Source: Hydractinia symbiolongicarpus
Taxonomy: Eukaryota > Cnidaria > Hydrozoa > Anthoathecata > Hydractiniidae
NCBI RefSeq assembly: GCF_029227915.1
Contig: NC_079887.1
Location: forward strand, 13,516,001 to 13,580,000
Direction: 5' to 3'
DNA length: 64,000 bases
The notes under the pieces were generated by a model. That model saw nothing but the letters and a program-made list of their open reading frames with translations, was not told the DNA's origin and searched no databases. This document shows positions 13,020-25,453 of the stretch, in pieces. Numbering within the stretch: position 1 is the first letter of the stretch; each line of letters begins with the position of its first letter. The translations under genes and the position numbers were made by a program.

Positions 13020-13132
13020 ACCTTGCCTACCCAGTCCATATCACTGTACTCCTTGTTAAAGTGGACATTTTAGAAACGAAAGACACTACCCTGCGACTCA
13101 ACCACGTGTTCCATCGTTTCGCTTTTTCGCGC
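13020..13132 (-). pseudogene. Decayed C-terminal coding tail of AFG1-like copy A
   Basis: Directly after the stop codon that ends copy A, the minus strand continues with sequence homologous to the tail of copy B. In a shifted frame it reads FNKEYSDMDWVGKVNYL, matching LQREYTDTDWGDEASYL of copy B. The tail has therefore been cut off by a stop codon and at least one frameshift and is no longer translated with the gene. Confidence 0.65.
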
Positions 13133-16100
13133 TTAGTCTTTCTCCTCCTCTGTGCCAAAATAAGGAATAAATCGATGTGGGCGGTATTTAGTTTCTTGAT
13201 AAAATACGCTTCCAATCATTTTTAATCTGCTTACTGCGCGCCTGAAAGAAAAAAGTTCGTTTTCACCGGTTATAACGTTCAACGAGCGGAAACTTGCAGT
13301 GTCTAATTGCTCTAAATCGTCATCGACATCACCTCTGTCTATCATTAGAAACAAATCTTCCAGAGAAGCATCAGCAGTGCAGTATAATTTAACACGTGAC
13401 TCGTAAGCTGCATCGATAAATTTAAAAAACCTTCGAGCTTCGCTGTTATGGTTTATTATCATCTTTGGTATATCGTCGAGAAAAATGAATTCGAAATGAT
13501 TACAAATGGTTAGATAGTCGATAGGACCCAGACTTTGCTGAAACAATTCTTGAAAAGTAAATCGCGCTACTTTGCCAGCAAGCATAGGTACAAAAACGTT
13601 CCGTCCATTAACACTAACAAACGAGCTGGATATTTTTTGATCAGGCGGGATTAATTCTGCGAATAATCGATTCATTTCTTCTTTAGTTTCCACAGACATC
13701 GGATGGAGAAAGCGCGCCTGTCCAGCTTTCATGTCGACACGATGATCTCGATCAGAGTCCAAGTAGTAAACGAGGCAATTATTCGTAAAAAGTTCTCGAA
13801 AAGACGACACCAAACTTTCCACGCTAAACGATTCATCGTAGAAACAATCTGTCTGGGAGCAATCACCTAATTCCATGGGAGCTTGATTAGATGTACCAAC
13901 AATGACTGCCCCTTTATCTATCATATGACCCAAAACATCCTCAAGAAGGGTGCATGCGGTATAATCTGCCACCTGGATTTCATCAAAACATATCAACCAG
14001 GCATCCTGAAGTGTAAAACAACATTTCATTATCTTCCAGGAAATTATCGAGGCATAAATTAAAGATCATGAAATTAACACGAAAAAAATTACCGCGAATA
14101 CCTAACAACTTATTAATATTAATTTAATTAACGCGATTTAGCTAGGGTGACTCACAAAAAACATTAAATAACGCGAATTAGGAAAATAATTCTTAATTTT
14201 AAGAAATGGTTCATTAACAACCAGTTTCTTTTGTTTCCTTAAAATCATTTACAACATACAGTTTGCTCTAAGCACATTAGGTGCACAAACTGTAGCAGTA
14301 CGATACTAAATATTTTCCCAATCAAACAGAAGGAGAACGCAGTATGTGTGTGAGAGACCTTTGTGTGGTAATTGTTAAAAAAATATGTTTTTAAACTTTA
14401 ATTACAGGTTTTCAATAAGTAGTACCTTTTTTAACATCCTGTATAATTACGTTATAATTTAATAAGAGGCATTTAAGTAACGCGGATTTTAAACATGCGC
14501 GGTAATTTTGTGCTTTGCTAATTTCAAAAGTTTTCCCCAAACTCATAACAAAAATTCCTGAAAACTGCAACGCTTATCTAAACATTCTGTAAAAAAGCTT
14601 CGCACGCCTGCAATATTTTCATCCATTAAACGCATACAAAATCTACTTTTTTTTGTGACACACTTCTTAAAAGTTCAACTTCGCCTTATAAATAGGAAAT
14701 GCTTATAAATTATTGTTTTTTTAACACTGCCAGAGCTCATAAGAAATTATGTTAAAGTTTATATTAGTAACACAGAAAACAGATCACTTTCCCCTAGTAT
14801 GAATAGGGTCAAGGCAAAGTTTCTATAAATATGTAAATACCTCCATGATTTTGTTAGCTATGTCTTTTGCTGAACAGCGGTTTATTTCAGAATAAAGAAA
14901 CGATGTAAATGAATTGAAGTAAACTCGTTTTTTATACTTTGTCGGTATAGTATCATAAAATAAATCCAGAACAACCGTCTTTCCAGTCCCAATACCACCA
15001 TGGAGGTAAAAACCTTTGACATATTTTTCTTTGCAAGTATGATCTAAAAATTAGGACACTGATATGGAAGGTGTCAGCAAATAAAATAAGTCTTGTTCCT
15101 TAGTAGGCGAGTTTTCATTTAAACGGTCATTCTGTACCAAATTTAAAAACTGTCTCTTGTCAACCTTCTCAGATTTTAAAAAAAGTGTTGATTATCTTTT
15201 TGTGATGATAGCCTTGAAAAAAATGTACAGCCTTTTTAAATACTGAAAATACTATTCTATTCTATTATTAGGAGCCCCACCGTCCTTTTTTTAACCTCCC
15301 TATTTTCATCCTGTGGCGGATATGTAACACCCTATTAATTTATACTCATATTCAAAGACATACAAAAGACATCAATGTCGTTGTTAAAAGAATATATGGA
15401 ACTTACAAAAAAGCAATGTGAAATAGTTACAACAAATTGGTAGTGAATAAAAGTAAATTTTGCCCTTACTTGTTTCATTTGTCCACTTTGTCTGCCAACA
15501 AACGTGACTAAAAATACCTTATATTTTTAAAATTTTCAGCAAGATCAGCAATGCTTAGATAAGCCTCTCTCTAATTTTCTAATGTTGCTAATTTTACAAA
15601 TTACTACAAACTTAGTTTACTGAGTTTATTGAATCTTTTCATACAGGAAATTTTCAACTTTAAAAGATTTTTTGCAATAGGTTTTGACAGGCAGAAACAT
15701 GAACTTAGATGAATAAACAGAAAATAACTTTAAAAAAACAGACATAGAAACTGTCTGCAAACTAAAGCAATACGAAAAATAAGCAATTGTTGTTTCCTGG
15801 TTAAATTAAATGATTTGTCTTACTTGAAGTAGGTAATCTAAGAAGCAATAATTTACTCTGGACTTTAGAGCAACCTAATCCTTTTTACAACCTGCTATTT
15901 TGCTCAAGGCTTTCCTTTTTACTTGGATATTTTCAACCCCCCTATTTTCGCAAAATTTCAGAAAGTTGAAAACCCCCCTTTCCCCTGAAATGGTTTCCTG
16001 AAATAGTCAAACTAAAAAACAGTTTCATTTTAAGCGAAATCAAAGACGGTCCACAGGGGTTCAAAAATTTATTCAGCACTTTTGCAACGTTTTGTTTTAT

Positions 16101-16949
16101 TACAAGCTCGTGAGCTTGTATTAAAACGCAAATGGGTCCTACAAGAATGGAAATTTTTGCCTCTCTGAGCACCGACACGGGAGTCGTCGTGTGTTCGAAT
16201 CTCATCTTGGTAACTATTTTTACTTTTTTTTTCTTTTTTCTTTTTTAAAAAGATAAGACAAGTGTTCAAAACACAATTTAACTAGCTAGTAAATGAAGGT
16301 GTTTCCACCAAACTTTTTAAAAGTGAATGTAGGCAGAATTAACTGAATTAATGAATTTCGCAAATTTTGGGGTTTGTGGTCTTTCTTCTTCCTGTCAGTC
16401 GGTTCACCCACAGACGGACCCATCGAAAATTAAAATTTCGAGGAATTTTCCGTTCAGGAAGATCTCACAAATCAATTTTGAAAAATAACTGCGTAGTGTG
16501 TAACAAATATTATTGCGTATCTGAATAGTAAAATATGTCGTGTCTAACTTCGTAACAAAAATCCCAATTTGATAGACAACATTTTGTAAACTTTATTCGC
16601 GAGGTTGTTTGCGTATATCATACGTCTTGTTACTGTTAAAGTTGAATTTGGAAGTAACCCATTCTTTGCCCACAGCACTTCATTCTACACAACAGCATGG
16701 AAAGGAGAAGGAGAATGTTTTCTAAACAGTATAAAAAACAAACCTACCGTGAATTCCAACATTGTGGAAGACATCTTGTAACTTTAACAATGCAGAGAAT
16801 TGATGCTTATCAGGTTTGAGAATACCCTTTTCTAACATCAAAGCATATTGGTTGATTAATGGACCAGTATTTGCAAGATATCTCACGGTGCTAAGGTAGG
16901 GTGCATTTTGAAAATATCTTCCAATAATTTTTCCACAAAGTCTAAACAT
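13133..16949 (-). CDS. AFG1-like mitochondrial AAA ATPase, copy A (C-terminally shortened)
   Basis: Three exons on the minus strand, 16949-16748, 15043-14841 and 14005-13133, join in frame (202+203+873 nt) to give 425 residues. Residues 1-30 are basic and hydrophobic, fitting a mitochondrial presequence. The Walker A motif is GGIGTGKT (about 83-90), and Walker B is LICFDEIQ at the start of exon 3. A sensor-like GTSNQAP and the ARRFFKFIDAAYE arginine-finger block follow. AFG1/LACE1 proteins are matrix ATPases that help remove or turn over respiratory-chain subunits. Compared with copy B, this copy lacks about 11 residues after the Walker A region, about 15 residues before FRSLN, and the C-terminal tail of about 100 residues. 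The catalytic motifs are intact, so it may still be functional. I chose ATG 16949 because it aligns with copy B; an ATG at 16970 is in frame upstream. An element copy sits in intron 1. Confidence 0.8.
16095..16632. mobile_element. Second copy of the 10.9-kb element body
   Basis: Nearly identical to about 10945-11470, from the ACAAGCTCGTGAGCTTGT near-palindrome to GTATATCATACGTCTTGTT, in the same orientation. It lacks both 30-bp outer inverted repeats, so it is either a truncated copy or the true unit that was nested inside a larger element at 10.9 kb. It lies inside intron 1 of AFG1-like copy A. Confidence 0.8.
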
Positions 16950-17322
16950 TCTAAAAAAAGTTTTCGGCAATACATGTTTTTCATTTTTTATAAAAACAAT
17001 TGGAATTCTAGAATTTCAATTACAAAAACTTATATGCCTATATGTTCATGAAAAGTACTTTTTCAGGTTCAAAATATGCCTAGGTTATGCTTAATGGCAA
17101 AAAAATGTATAGGAACATGCTTTTACAACATTTTCTTAGGCTTCACATAACGCTTAGCATATGATTAAAAAAATGACTAAATATAAGCCTACAGATTATG
17201 TCATGCTCATAAAAAAACATGTAATGGCTTCTGTCCTATGTAATCCATGGCTGGGCATGATACCTATCATAGCGTTGTGCCCTTTAAGAAAAACCTCTGG
17301 CTTTGTTAAATGTAGTGTAGTA

Positions 17323-17468
17323 TACTCAATCAAATGGAAAGAATACACAGCAGTCTGTCAAACTGCTAGCCTTGGTCAATTATACATATAATTGACCAAG
17401 TTAAAACTGCTAGCTAGTAGGCTAGCAGTTTGACAGACTGCTGTGTATTCTTTCCATTTGATTGAGTA
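17323..17468. repeat. Perfect 49-bp inverted repeat with a nested palindrome
   Basis: Arms 17323-17371 and 17420-17468 are exact reverse complements over 49 bases. Between them lies a second perfect inverted repeat, 17371-17383 with 17388-17400, closed by a 4-base loop. It sits in the roughly 700-bp gap between the two AFG1-like genes. It could be a very young MITE, a recombination product or a small-RNA hairpin; nothing here decides between these. Confidence 0.9.
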
Positions 17469-17670
17469 CAGTAGAGCGGACACTATGCAAAATATCTCTA
17501 TAACTCAACTAAATGACCAAAATCTTAACTTAAAAAAACGAAACAGTCATCAAAAATTTTGCTCTAAGAAAAGAAAAATAAATTATACACACAAAAAGGA
17601 TTGCATCAGTCAAATTTAAAATGTGGTGATATTTAACAATTTAATTAATTACACCAAGCTTTTTTGTCAA

Positions 17671-20600
17671 CTATGAGTTCTTCGGTGGCTTAACTTTATT
17701 CTTTATATGCTCCCACCAACCAAAACCCCAAAAGTGTTTTTCGCCAAATTTTGGGGCATCTTTTTGTCGGCTATTAATGTCTTTTTTATCAAAATTTTTG
17801 TACACTTCTTTGCTCATGGTAAGGTAGCTTGCCTCGTCTCCCCAGTCGGTATCAGTGTACTCCCGCTGCAAATTATTTTTCTTAAATGATAAATGCAACT
17901 CTTGATTATCCACATTTTGTTTCTCTGCTTCTTCCAAAAGGATCTGTTGTCTTTTATGTTCTCTGTCTCTTCGCTTTTCCTCTGCCATATCTCTCTCCTC
18001 TTTCGTTCCTATATAAGGAATAAATCGATGTGGACGATACTTGGTTTGTTGATAGAACAAACTCTGCATTTCATGTAATCTACTAATTGCTCGTTTAAAT
18101 GAAAAAATTTCATCTTCACCAGATATGATATTCAAAGAACGAAAATCCATGCCATGCATTTTTAAGTCGTATGCTATCTCACCAATCATTTCAAAATGCA
18201 TTTGCTCCATGTCGTAATCTCCATCATCTCTGGGTAACATTACAAATAAATCTTCTGGAGATGCATCAGCAATACAGTATAATTTTACACGCGATTCATA
18301 TGCGGCATCAATAAAACTTAAGAATCTTCGAGCTTCGTTTTTTTGGTCAATTTTCATTTTCGGTATATTGTCAACAAAAATAAATTCAAAATTATTGCAA
18401 ATAGCCAAATAATCAGCAGGACCTAGGGGTTGCTGACATAGTTCTCGAAAGGTAAACCTTGATACTTTGCCAACAGCCATAGGTACAAAAACATTCCGTC
18501 CATAAACATTGACAAATGAGTCAGATATTTTTTGACCAGGCTCGATTAAACCTGTGAATAATTGATCCATTTTTTCTTCATTTGTAGCAGAAATCGGATA
18601 GAGAAAACGTGTCTCTCCGCCTTTCATTTCAATACGATGATCTCGATCAGAATCCAAGAAATGAATAAGACAGTTTTCTGTAAACATTTGTTTAAAAGAT
18701 GAAAGTGAAGTCACAACACTTGAAGTTTCACCATCAAAATTATCTGTAATTGAGGAATCGCCTAATTCCAAAGGAGCTCTGTTAGATGTACCAACAATGA
18801 CTGCACCATTAGCAATCATATGACTAAAGACACCCTTAAGAAGTGTACACGAGACATAATCTGCTAACTGGATTTCATCAAAACATATCAGCCACGCATC
18901 CTACAGCACAAAATACAAAATGTGATTGTAAAGTTATATTTTAGATTAATAAAGGTTCTGGATTTACCAATCATTTTGCCATACTGGATTTACCAATCAT
19001 TGTACCATAGCCTTTCAAAACAACTTTATGACACTGGCTTTTGTATAAAGAAAAAGGATTTCTTTCCAGTATATGAGTAGTAAAATTCACCTAACATTAC
19101 ACTTTTTTTCCTAGACAGGGTTTATAAATCTGACTCAGGAAAAGTAAGGCTGTGATAGGCATGGCTGTTCGTATAAATTTAGATTGTCTTTTTTTGTATT
19201 CATGACCAGCAAGTAGCTAGTGCACTGATGGAAAAAAAAGGAAAGTAATGAGTATAAGACTTGCAGAAGATAAAGTTAAGGAATTAATGATTCAATCTTT
19301 TATTCTCCTATTTACCTCATTCCCAACTCATTTGCTACAGTTAATTTTTTAAAGTCATAGAGAGTTTTATTTCCTACAATGGATACATGTCAACAGCCCT
19401 ATATTTTCTTTCAGGAAAACTGTTTTTTCACCTTAGATATTTTTCAAACAGCCTCCTGCATAAATACACCAAATCAGATTAGATTTCAAAACAAAGGAAT
19501 TAGCACTTATATATACCTCCATTATTGTGTTGGCTATATGTTCTGTGGGATTGACAAGAGTAGCATCGTCACAACATAAATTCCAGCGGTTTATCTCAGA
19601 ATAAAGATACAACATAAATGAATTAAAGTGAACCCGTTTTTTATATTTAGTTGGCATACTATCATAAAACAAATCCAATAGAAGGGTCTTTCCAGTCCCA
19701 ACACCACCATACAGATAAAGTCCTTTGGGGCATTTGCCATCGTCAACAGGATCTAAAAGTTAATATATTTTCAACTTATAAAAAAACCCTACACAATCAT
19801 AGTTAAAAGTCAATGAGATTTCTGATAGTCTTTATTTAGTATTATGTGGTATCTATATTATAATACCCCTACACATCCGTCGATCATACAAAATGGTACC
19901 GCAAGTAGCCAGATGCACGCAATGCAGTACTAAAAGCATGGGCAAACCCATGTATTTTTCCACGGGCCACCAACTAATAAAGTTATAAATCTCATGAAAA
20001 ATAATTTTATTAAGCTTAATCAGGAAATTGTCTTAAATAATTACTTAAAGATAAATATTTTGGACGCGATGCCTAGTAAAGTTTGTAAATAATACCTGTT
20101 AAAAAAAAGCATCAATTATAATGATAAACCATGCACATCAAAAGGATACCATTAAACTTCAAAAATTCTTCAAGTAGACAATAAGGAAATTGTCTTTTTT
20201 TTCTGTTAGGATAACCTACCTAAACTATATTACACTCAGGCCTTGTTCAATGTGTAAGCATTATAGGTATTTATCCTCTTGATTCAAAGAAAATAAAAGT
20301 AATACCAAGACCACTAGTTCTTGATTGTGCTATTAAAGAATGGAAAGTTACTCATTATAGCGTGACAGACTTGTTCTTAATAAAATTGTAAAGTCTATGC
20401 CTTTGGAATTATTTATAATGCCTTCTGTAAACCAAAACTTATATAATTATCTAACTTTCCCTTTAACCCTGTAAAACTGACAAAATTCTTATTTTCTGGA
20501 AAGCAGCAAGTTATTATAACCAAGTGGTTGATAATTATCTCTCTTCAAAAAGTTATCCCCAAAGGAATTTTTTATTACATCCCCAAATGTTAAAGATGAG

Positions 20601-22732
20601 ATATGGTCAAATTTCAAGAAAAAATGGTACGGTTCTCACTTATACAGTGTATATATATAACATAACTAGATGAGAAGTTTATACTACTCAAAACGATATG
20701 TTAATAGAAAAAATATAAGTTTACTTTATGCTCAATTAGCTCATTGCTGTTCACAGTTATTGGTTTAAAAGTTGTAAACTAATAAACAAAGAAACCAAAA
20801 GTCAGTATTATATAGTTTGGGAAACTTTTTATGATTTGAGGGGAAAACACTCCATTCCTGTGGTCATGTTTTTATACACAGGAAATTTTCATAAAATCTT
20901 TGTTTTCTAACTTCAAATCTTGTGCATAGTTTTAGGTGAGTTTTTTTCTAATTTAGCTTTACTTTAATTTGGATACTACTTTTGTTGTTCTTGTTTCATT
21001 AATGGATTTTCCGGAGTTTGAGCCTGAAATGTTCATGTTTTCCCTTAACTAACTAAGCACATGGCAAAACATTGTTTTTTTTATTTATCTGACTAACTAT
21101 AAATCAAACATAATACTTTTTTTCTTCTTCTTTTCCTTTTTTGAAAAGCACAGCACTGAATCACGTATTAGTTAACTAGCAGGATGAAGTCCTTTCAATT
21201 TGCTATTAAAAGATTGAGGTCTGTCCCATTTCATTTCAATTAAATTTTGTTTTTTGGCAATTTTCTTAAAATGTATAGTGACGTTAATCATAGAAGATAA
21301 CAAAATTGGCGTCATTTCGAAGCTAACTTTCTAAAAATTTATAGCTATGTGCCTCACCCCTTAATTAGGCAACTCCAAGTTAATTAGTTGTTCTATGGGC
21401 AAAGTTAATAGTAGTTTAACGTCGGTCAGCAAAATAAAAATAATTTTATCAAGAATGTATGGTTGGAACAAAAAAACAAAAAAATAATAATAAAAAATAA
21501 CAACGGAGGAGGGTGTTACGACAACCTCTTTTTTGCATAACACAAACAGATTATACTTATTAGTGGCGAAGGAAAAATAATAATAATTTGTCTCACTAAA
21601 AATGTAACTAGTTCTCAAATTAAAAAGATAATACTTGCATGCTCAAAAACATGTTTTTAAAAGTTATGCAGCAAGAATTTTTTTTGCTTTATTTTGAAAG
21701 CTTTTGAGCAAGAATTATTCTTGTGGTGTTTTAAAAATTGTACAGAATATATGTATTTGTATTGTTTTGACAGAGCAATTTATACTTGCACTGTTCCCAA
21801 ATTTATTCAGCAAGTTATTCTTCTCCCACCTACATTAATAAAACAAACATTCTTAGTGTTCTTTTAATGTTTTTATGCAGTTTAATAGAAAAATTTAAAT
21901 CTAAGTGCAAATTCTTTTTAGTTGAAAGTCTTGCTGTATTACAGTTTAGCTAGCGTAATTTTAAACATAATATAATAATCATAACGAAGGAGGGTGTTAC
22001 AACAATAATATTCTGTCTTCTTTTTATTTGTATTGTAACTATTTTAGCGAAAGTAGCTAATTTTTGTTATAAATCACATAAAAATTAAAAATCTGTTTTA
22101 TATAATCATGTAACTAATCACGTGATTACAAAATTAGCGCATTTTGCATTTTAGTTTTATCGCAACAAATTACCATAAACAAAGAATCAATTTCAAGTAG
22201 CCTTACCAATTGCGGTCCTAAAGTAACGTTATTGATTCACTTGCTTAGTGTAATTGTACATTGACATTCAACCAACAAAAATAATATTATCAATTAGCTC
22301 ATATTATTTTCATGAGATGGGATGAGAAAAAAAATTTTTTTCATTTTTTTTTTTTTTTCATTACAACTTTTTTGCTTGATATTATTATTTTTTTGTTTTT
22401 GCGAAAATCGGAGTCAGTCGGGCCTGTAGAGCAATTAATAAGTTGGAATCGCCTTATATAAACTAATATGGAGAATACATATACATATTATTATTTAACT
22501 AACCTTCAATTTTGGTGCTATTATAATATTTAACATTGTTAAAAACTTCTTGTAATTTCAACATTGCAAAGAATTGATGTTTATCAGGTTTCAGGATACC
22601 TTTCTCCAGCATAGAAGCATACTGTTTGATAGGAGATGAACCAGTGTTTGCAAGAAATCTGGCAGCATGATGAAGACAAGGTGGTGCTTTTTGAAAACAT
22701 TTTCCAACTTTTTTAACAGAAAATCCAAACAT
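17671..22732 (-). CDS. AFG1L: AFG1-like mitochondrial AAA ATPase, copy B (full length)
   Basis: Exons 22732-22504, 19752-19517 and 18900-17671 (minus strand) join with GT/AG junctions and matching phases (229+236+1230 nt) to give 564 residues. The first 30 residues (MFGFSVKKVGKCFQKAP...) are basic without acidic residues, as in a mitochondrial presequence. Then come QYASMLEKGILKPDKHQ (the AFG1 N-terminal helix), Walker A GGVGTGKT (92-99), VHFNSFML, Walker B LICFDEIQ (about 159-166), GTSNRAP, and the EARRFLSFIDAAYES block. A charged C-terminal tail of about 100 residues ends in a WWEHIKNKVKPP segment. AFG1/LACE1 ATPases sit at the matrix face of the inner membrane and assist degradation or quality control of respiratory-chain subunits. 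Copy A downstream has the same intron positions and phases, so the pair arose by tandem duplication. The symbol is given by family; human AFG1L is about 481 residues. Confidence 0.88.
19760..22500. other. Intron 1 of AFG1-like copy B
   Basis: Large AT-rich intron. A short motif at about 19941-19971 (CCCATG...TTTTTCCACGGG) recurs near 52400-52430. Apart from this I saw no gene or element. Open frames such as 21618-21361 are low-complexity. Confidence 0.5.
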
Positions 22733-23679
22733 TGCTATCTAATCAAATAACAAGGGTTAATTGAAAACATGGGGTACGCAAATTGGAATAATATTATGGG
22801 TAGTTAATGTTGATATTAAGGGTAACTAATTGTTGATATTCAAAGCATATATTTTGTAAATATATATACATTATATATACAATTTTACTCCAATAAGACG
22901 ACCCTTAGTTCACTTTTAACATACAGAATTTAGTCCAAATTGGTTTAAATAGAACCTTCACTTTTAACTTCAGTTTACATTGCGTAGCTTTGTCATGTTT
23001 AAAATTAAGATAATAATTTGCAGACTAGATGCCTTTGTAAAACTGAGCCCCTTTGTGAAGTTGACCTCTTAGGGGGGTTCACACTTTATTCGCCATAGTC
23101 ATCAAGTTTAGAATAAAAACGAAGTTGATGAACTGAACTGGTGCCAAATTGAAAATACTTTTTTCTTTTTTGTTATGTGCAGTTTATCTTTTGCACTACT
23201 GCATTCTTTCATTTACAACAAGTAGATTTTTTGTATTCTTCTTATTCAAGCAACTACAACGAATAACTGTGAAACTTTAAGAAAAGATAGGCACTGTTGT
23301 GTACGGCACAGCTCCTAAAAAATGGTAACTATAGCCTCGTTTCCATGCAAATTGACCATAGACCTTTTTAAATGTTAAATTTTATGATGTAAGCCCTTTT
23401 GGCTTCAACAAATGTGTGACAGGCAAAAAGATGCAGGCACTAGGTGAAGTTAGGTCCTTTTCAGTCTGTTTCTTTACACAAAGGTGTCATTAGGACTTTA
23501 TAGAGGTATTTCAATGTTTACATTTTACAACACTTTTGTGCATGAACAAACTTGCGAAAAAATCGACAGGCAAAACATTGAGGGTGCCCAGTGTCTTTTG
23601 TTAGAGATTATTGAAGAGAAGAGATGTGTTGTACTGTTTGGATATATTTATTTTTGAAAAAACTGCTATTTTCATAACA
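22733..23679. other. Region between divergent AFG1-like copy B and THAP gene
   Basis: The two flanking genes point away from each other, so this 0.9-kb stretch should hold the copy B promoter. I recognise no conserved promoter element. A short ATATATA run lies near 22858-22885. Confidence 0.35.
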
Positions 23680-23934
23680 ATGCCAGATAGCTGTTGCGTA
23701 CCTAATTGTACAAATCATTGGAAGACAGGTGAAGAAGGTGGATTTTACAAAATTCCGAGCAAGAAGCATCCTGTGTTGAGGGAGAATTGCCTGACTGCAA
23801 CTGGCAAAGTTGAATGGTCAGAAGAGTTAATAAAGAATGCCAAAGTGTGTCATTTACATTTTTTGTCTGGTAAGTTACAGTACCGCTCAAATGTAACTTT
23901 ACATGACGGGATAGTTAACACCTTCGCATGACCT

Positions 23935-24190
23935 TTACGTAGCGTCAGAAAATTTGTTGTTATTGTTAACATCATCATCATCATCATTCTCGGCTAAACA
24001 TCCGTTATCCATGCTAGCATGGGTTGGACGGGGTATATTAATGACCCTCTTCCAATTTGATCTAGACTGTGTTAGATCTAAACTCAACTTCCTCTGTATC
24101 AAGTATGTCCTTATAACCTCCAGCCAAGTCTTTCTCGGTCTGCCTCTGGACTTTGCCCCAGGAACTATCAAGTCTCTACACTTTCTTACC
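23935..24190 (-). mobile_element. 3' end fragment of a LINE reverse transcriptase
   Basis: The minus strand encodes GRPRKTWLEVIRTYLIQRKL, then a DLTQSRSNWKRVI segment. This is the C-terminal signature of many RTE/CR1-like LINE ORF2 proteins. The open frame runs on into a (TGATGA)n-like microsatellite tail at about 23970-23985, as expected for a LINE 3' end. Only the last 70 or so residues are present, so it is a 5'-truncated dead copy. Confidence 0.65.
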
Positions 24191-24349
24191 CCCCTTAACC
24201 CATTGTTAAATACATGAGCTATTTTTGCATGTTGAAAACAATAGAGTTCATGTCTTGTTCGCGAAATTTAATTAGCTCATAAGAACTGCATGTGTCCCAT
24301 TGTTGTTTTAATTGCTATAGTCGTCAAGAGATCAACAGAAGAAAATAAA

Positions 24350-24590
24350 ATTTAACAAAGATTTAAGTTTCGTTAGATCGCATTTTAAAAGTTTAAGAGC
24401 GAAAAACGGCGATGAAAATGCTTCTAAAATGCATTTCAAAAGTTTAAGAATGAAAAACGGTGATAGAAATGCTTTTTAGATTGCATTTTAAAAGTTTAAG
24501 AAAGAAAAACGGCGATAGAAATTCTTTTTAGATCGCATTTAAAAAGTTTAAGAATGAAAAACGACAATAAAAATGCTTTTAACGTGTTAT
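24350..24590. repeat. Tandem repeat, about 58-bp unit, four copies
   Basis: Four diverged copies of a unit containing TTTTAGATCGCATTTTAAAA followed by GTTTAAGAAxGAAAAACGGC and GATAxAAATGCTT. It lies in the first intron of the THAP pseudogene. Confidence 0.75.
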
Positions 24591-24726
24591 GTTCGCCTAT
24601 TGTTCTAAAATAATATATTTCAATAGCCATCGTGATCTTTAACACTTTTAAACAATAACATGCATGTTACATGTGACAATATAAGAATTCATCAAATCTT
24701 ATTGTTCTGACTCCCGCACAACGATA

Positions 24727-24865
24727 ACAATAGAAAGCAATTAAGTTCGTGCATAAACAAAAGATATGTGAACTTTCTTTATGTAGATATGAGATCGTTA
24801 CGTGAGGTCGAAAAACTCACGTACATGAAAAATTACATTCAAGCGGTACTGTGCTTTGTTCACCC
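24727..24865 (-). repeat. Interspersed repeat R3, copy 1
   Basis: The reverse complement of this segment matches 32317-32453 along its length, including ATGTAACGATCTCATGTCTA-like and TCACATATCTTTTGTTTA blocks. A third short partial copy (TACCGCTCAAATGTAACTTT) lies at about 23877-23913. No coding capacity. Confidence 0.75.
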
Positions 24866-25084
24866 TTTTTCAAAAGTTATTTTTTAAAGTAGTGTGAGCC
24901 ATCTTGTGTTTTCTGTCAAACATATGAAATTTTTTAAAATATAAAGGGTTTTTGTTGTTTGCTTTTTTAGGAAAAAAGTCCAAAGATTCTTCTCATCCAG
25001 ACTGGGCACCCTCGTTTTTCGGCGATTCAGTTTGACGTCATAACAATTTTTTTGAAGGTGAAAAGTTTCCATATTTTAGGTGAA

Positions 25085-25370
25085 AAGAGTGCAGATCTAA
25101 AAACAATTTGGAGTTTTAGAAAAATGTTAGGAAGTTTGAGCAAAGATAATTTTTTGGAGCAAAATCTAGATAGCTAAGCATCATTTCCAGACAGATTTTT
25201 ATTGTGGTTAACTTTCGTTAGCTAATTTTCCATTTTAACACTTTTTAGCATTTTTCCACCTACAGACTAGGTTTCACCCTGCGAAATTTTAAATGTAGCG
25301 GATGTAACATAAATGTGATTCGTCAATTAGGGAAAATGTCAATCATCACTATGGCAACAAAGCTGAACCG
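25085..25370 (+). repeat. Interspersed repeat R2, copy 1
   Basis: About 285 bp shared with 41070-41385 in the opposite orientation. Shared blocks include AAAATCTAGATAGCTAAGCA, CAGATTTTTATTGTGGTTA and GCAACAAAGCTGAACCG. Similarity is roughly 80 percent by eye. It has no recognised coding sequence and no obvious terminal repeats. Confidence 0.8.
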
Positions 25371-25453
25371 AATCGCCAAATTTGAAGCTTGTGGAAAAAG
25401 AGTGAGTGAGTGAGTGAGAAGAGAAAGGTTAAAAAGCAAGATAGACCGTAGAT

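Noticed and set aside
14060-14540. Possible MITE with ACCGCGAATA / GCGCGGTAATTTT ends in AFG1L copy A intron
   Set aside because: The inverted similarity is short and interrupted; I could not define clear termini.
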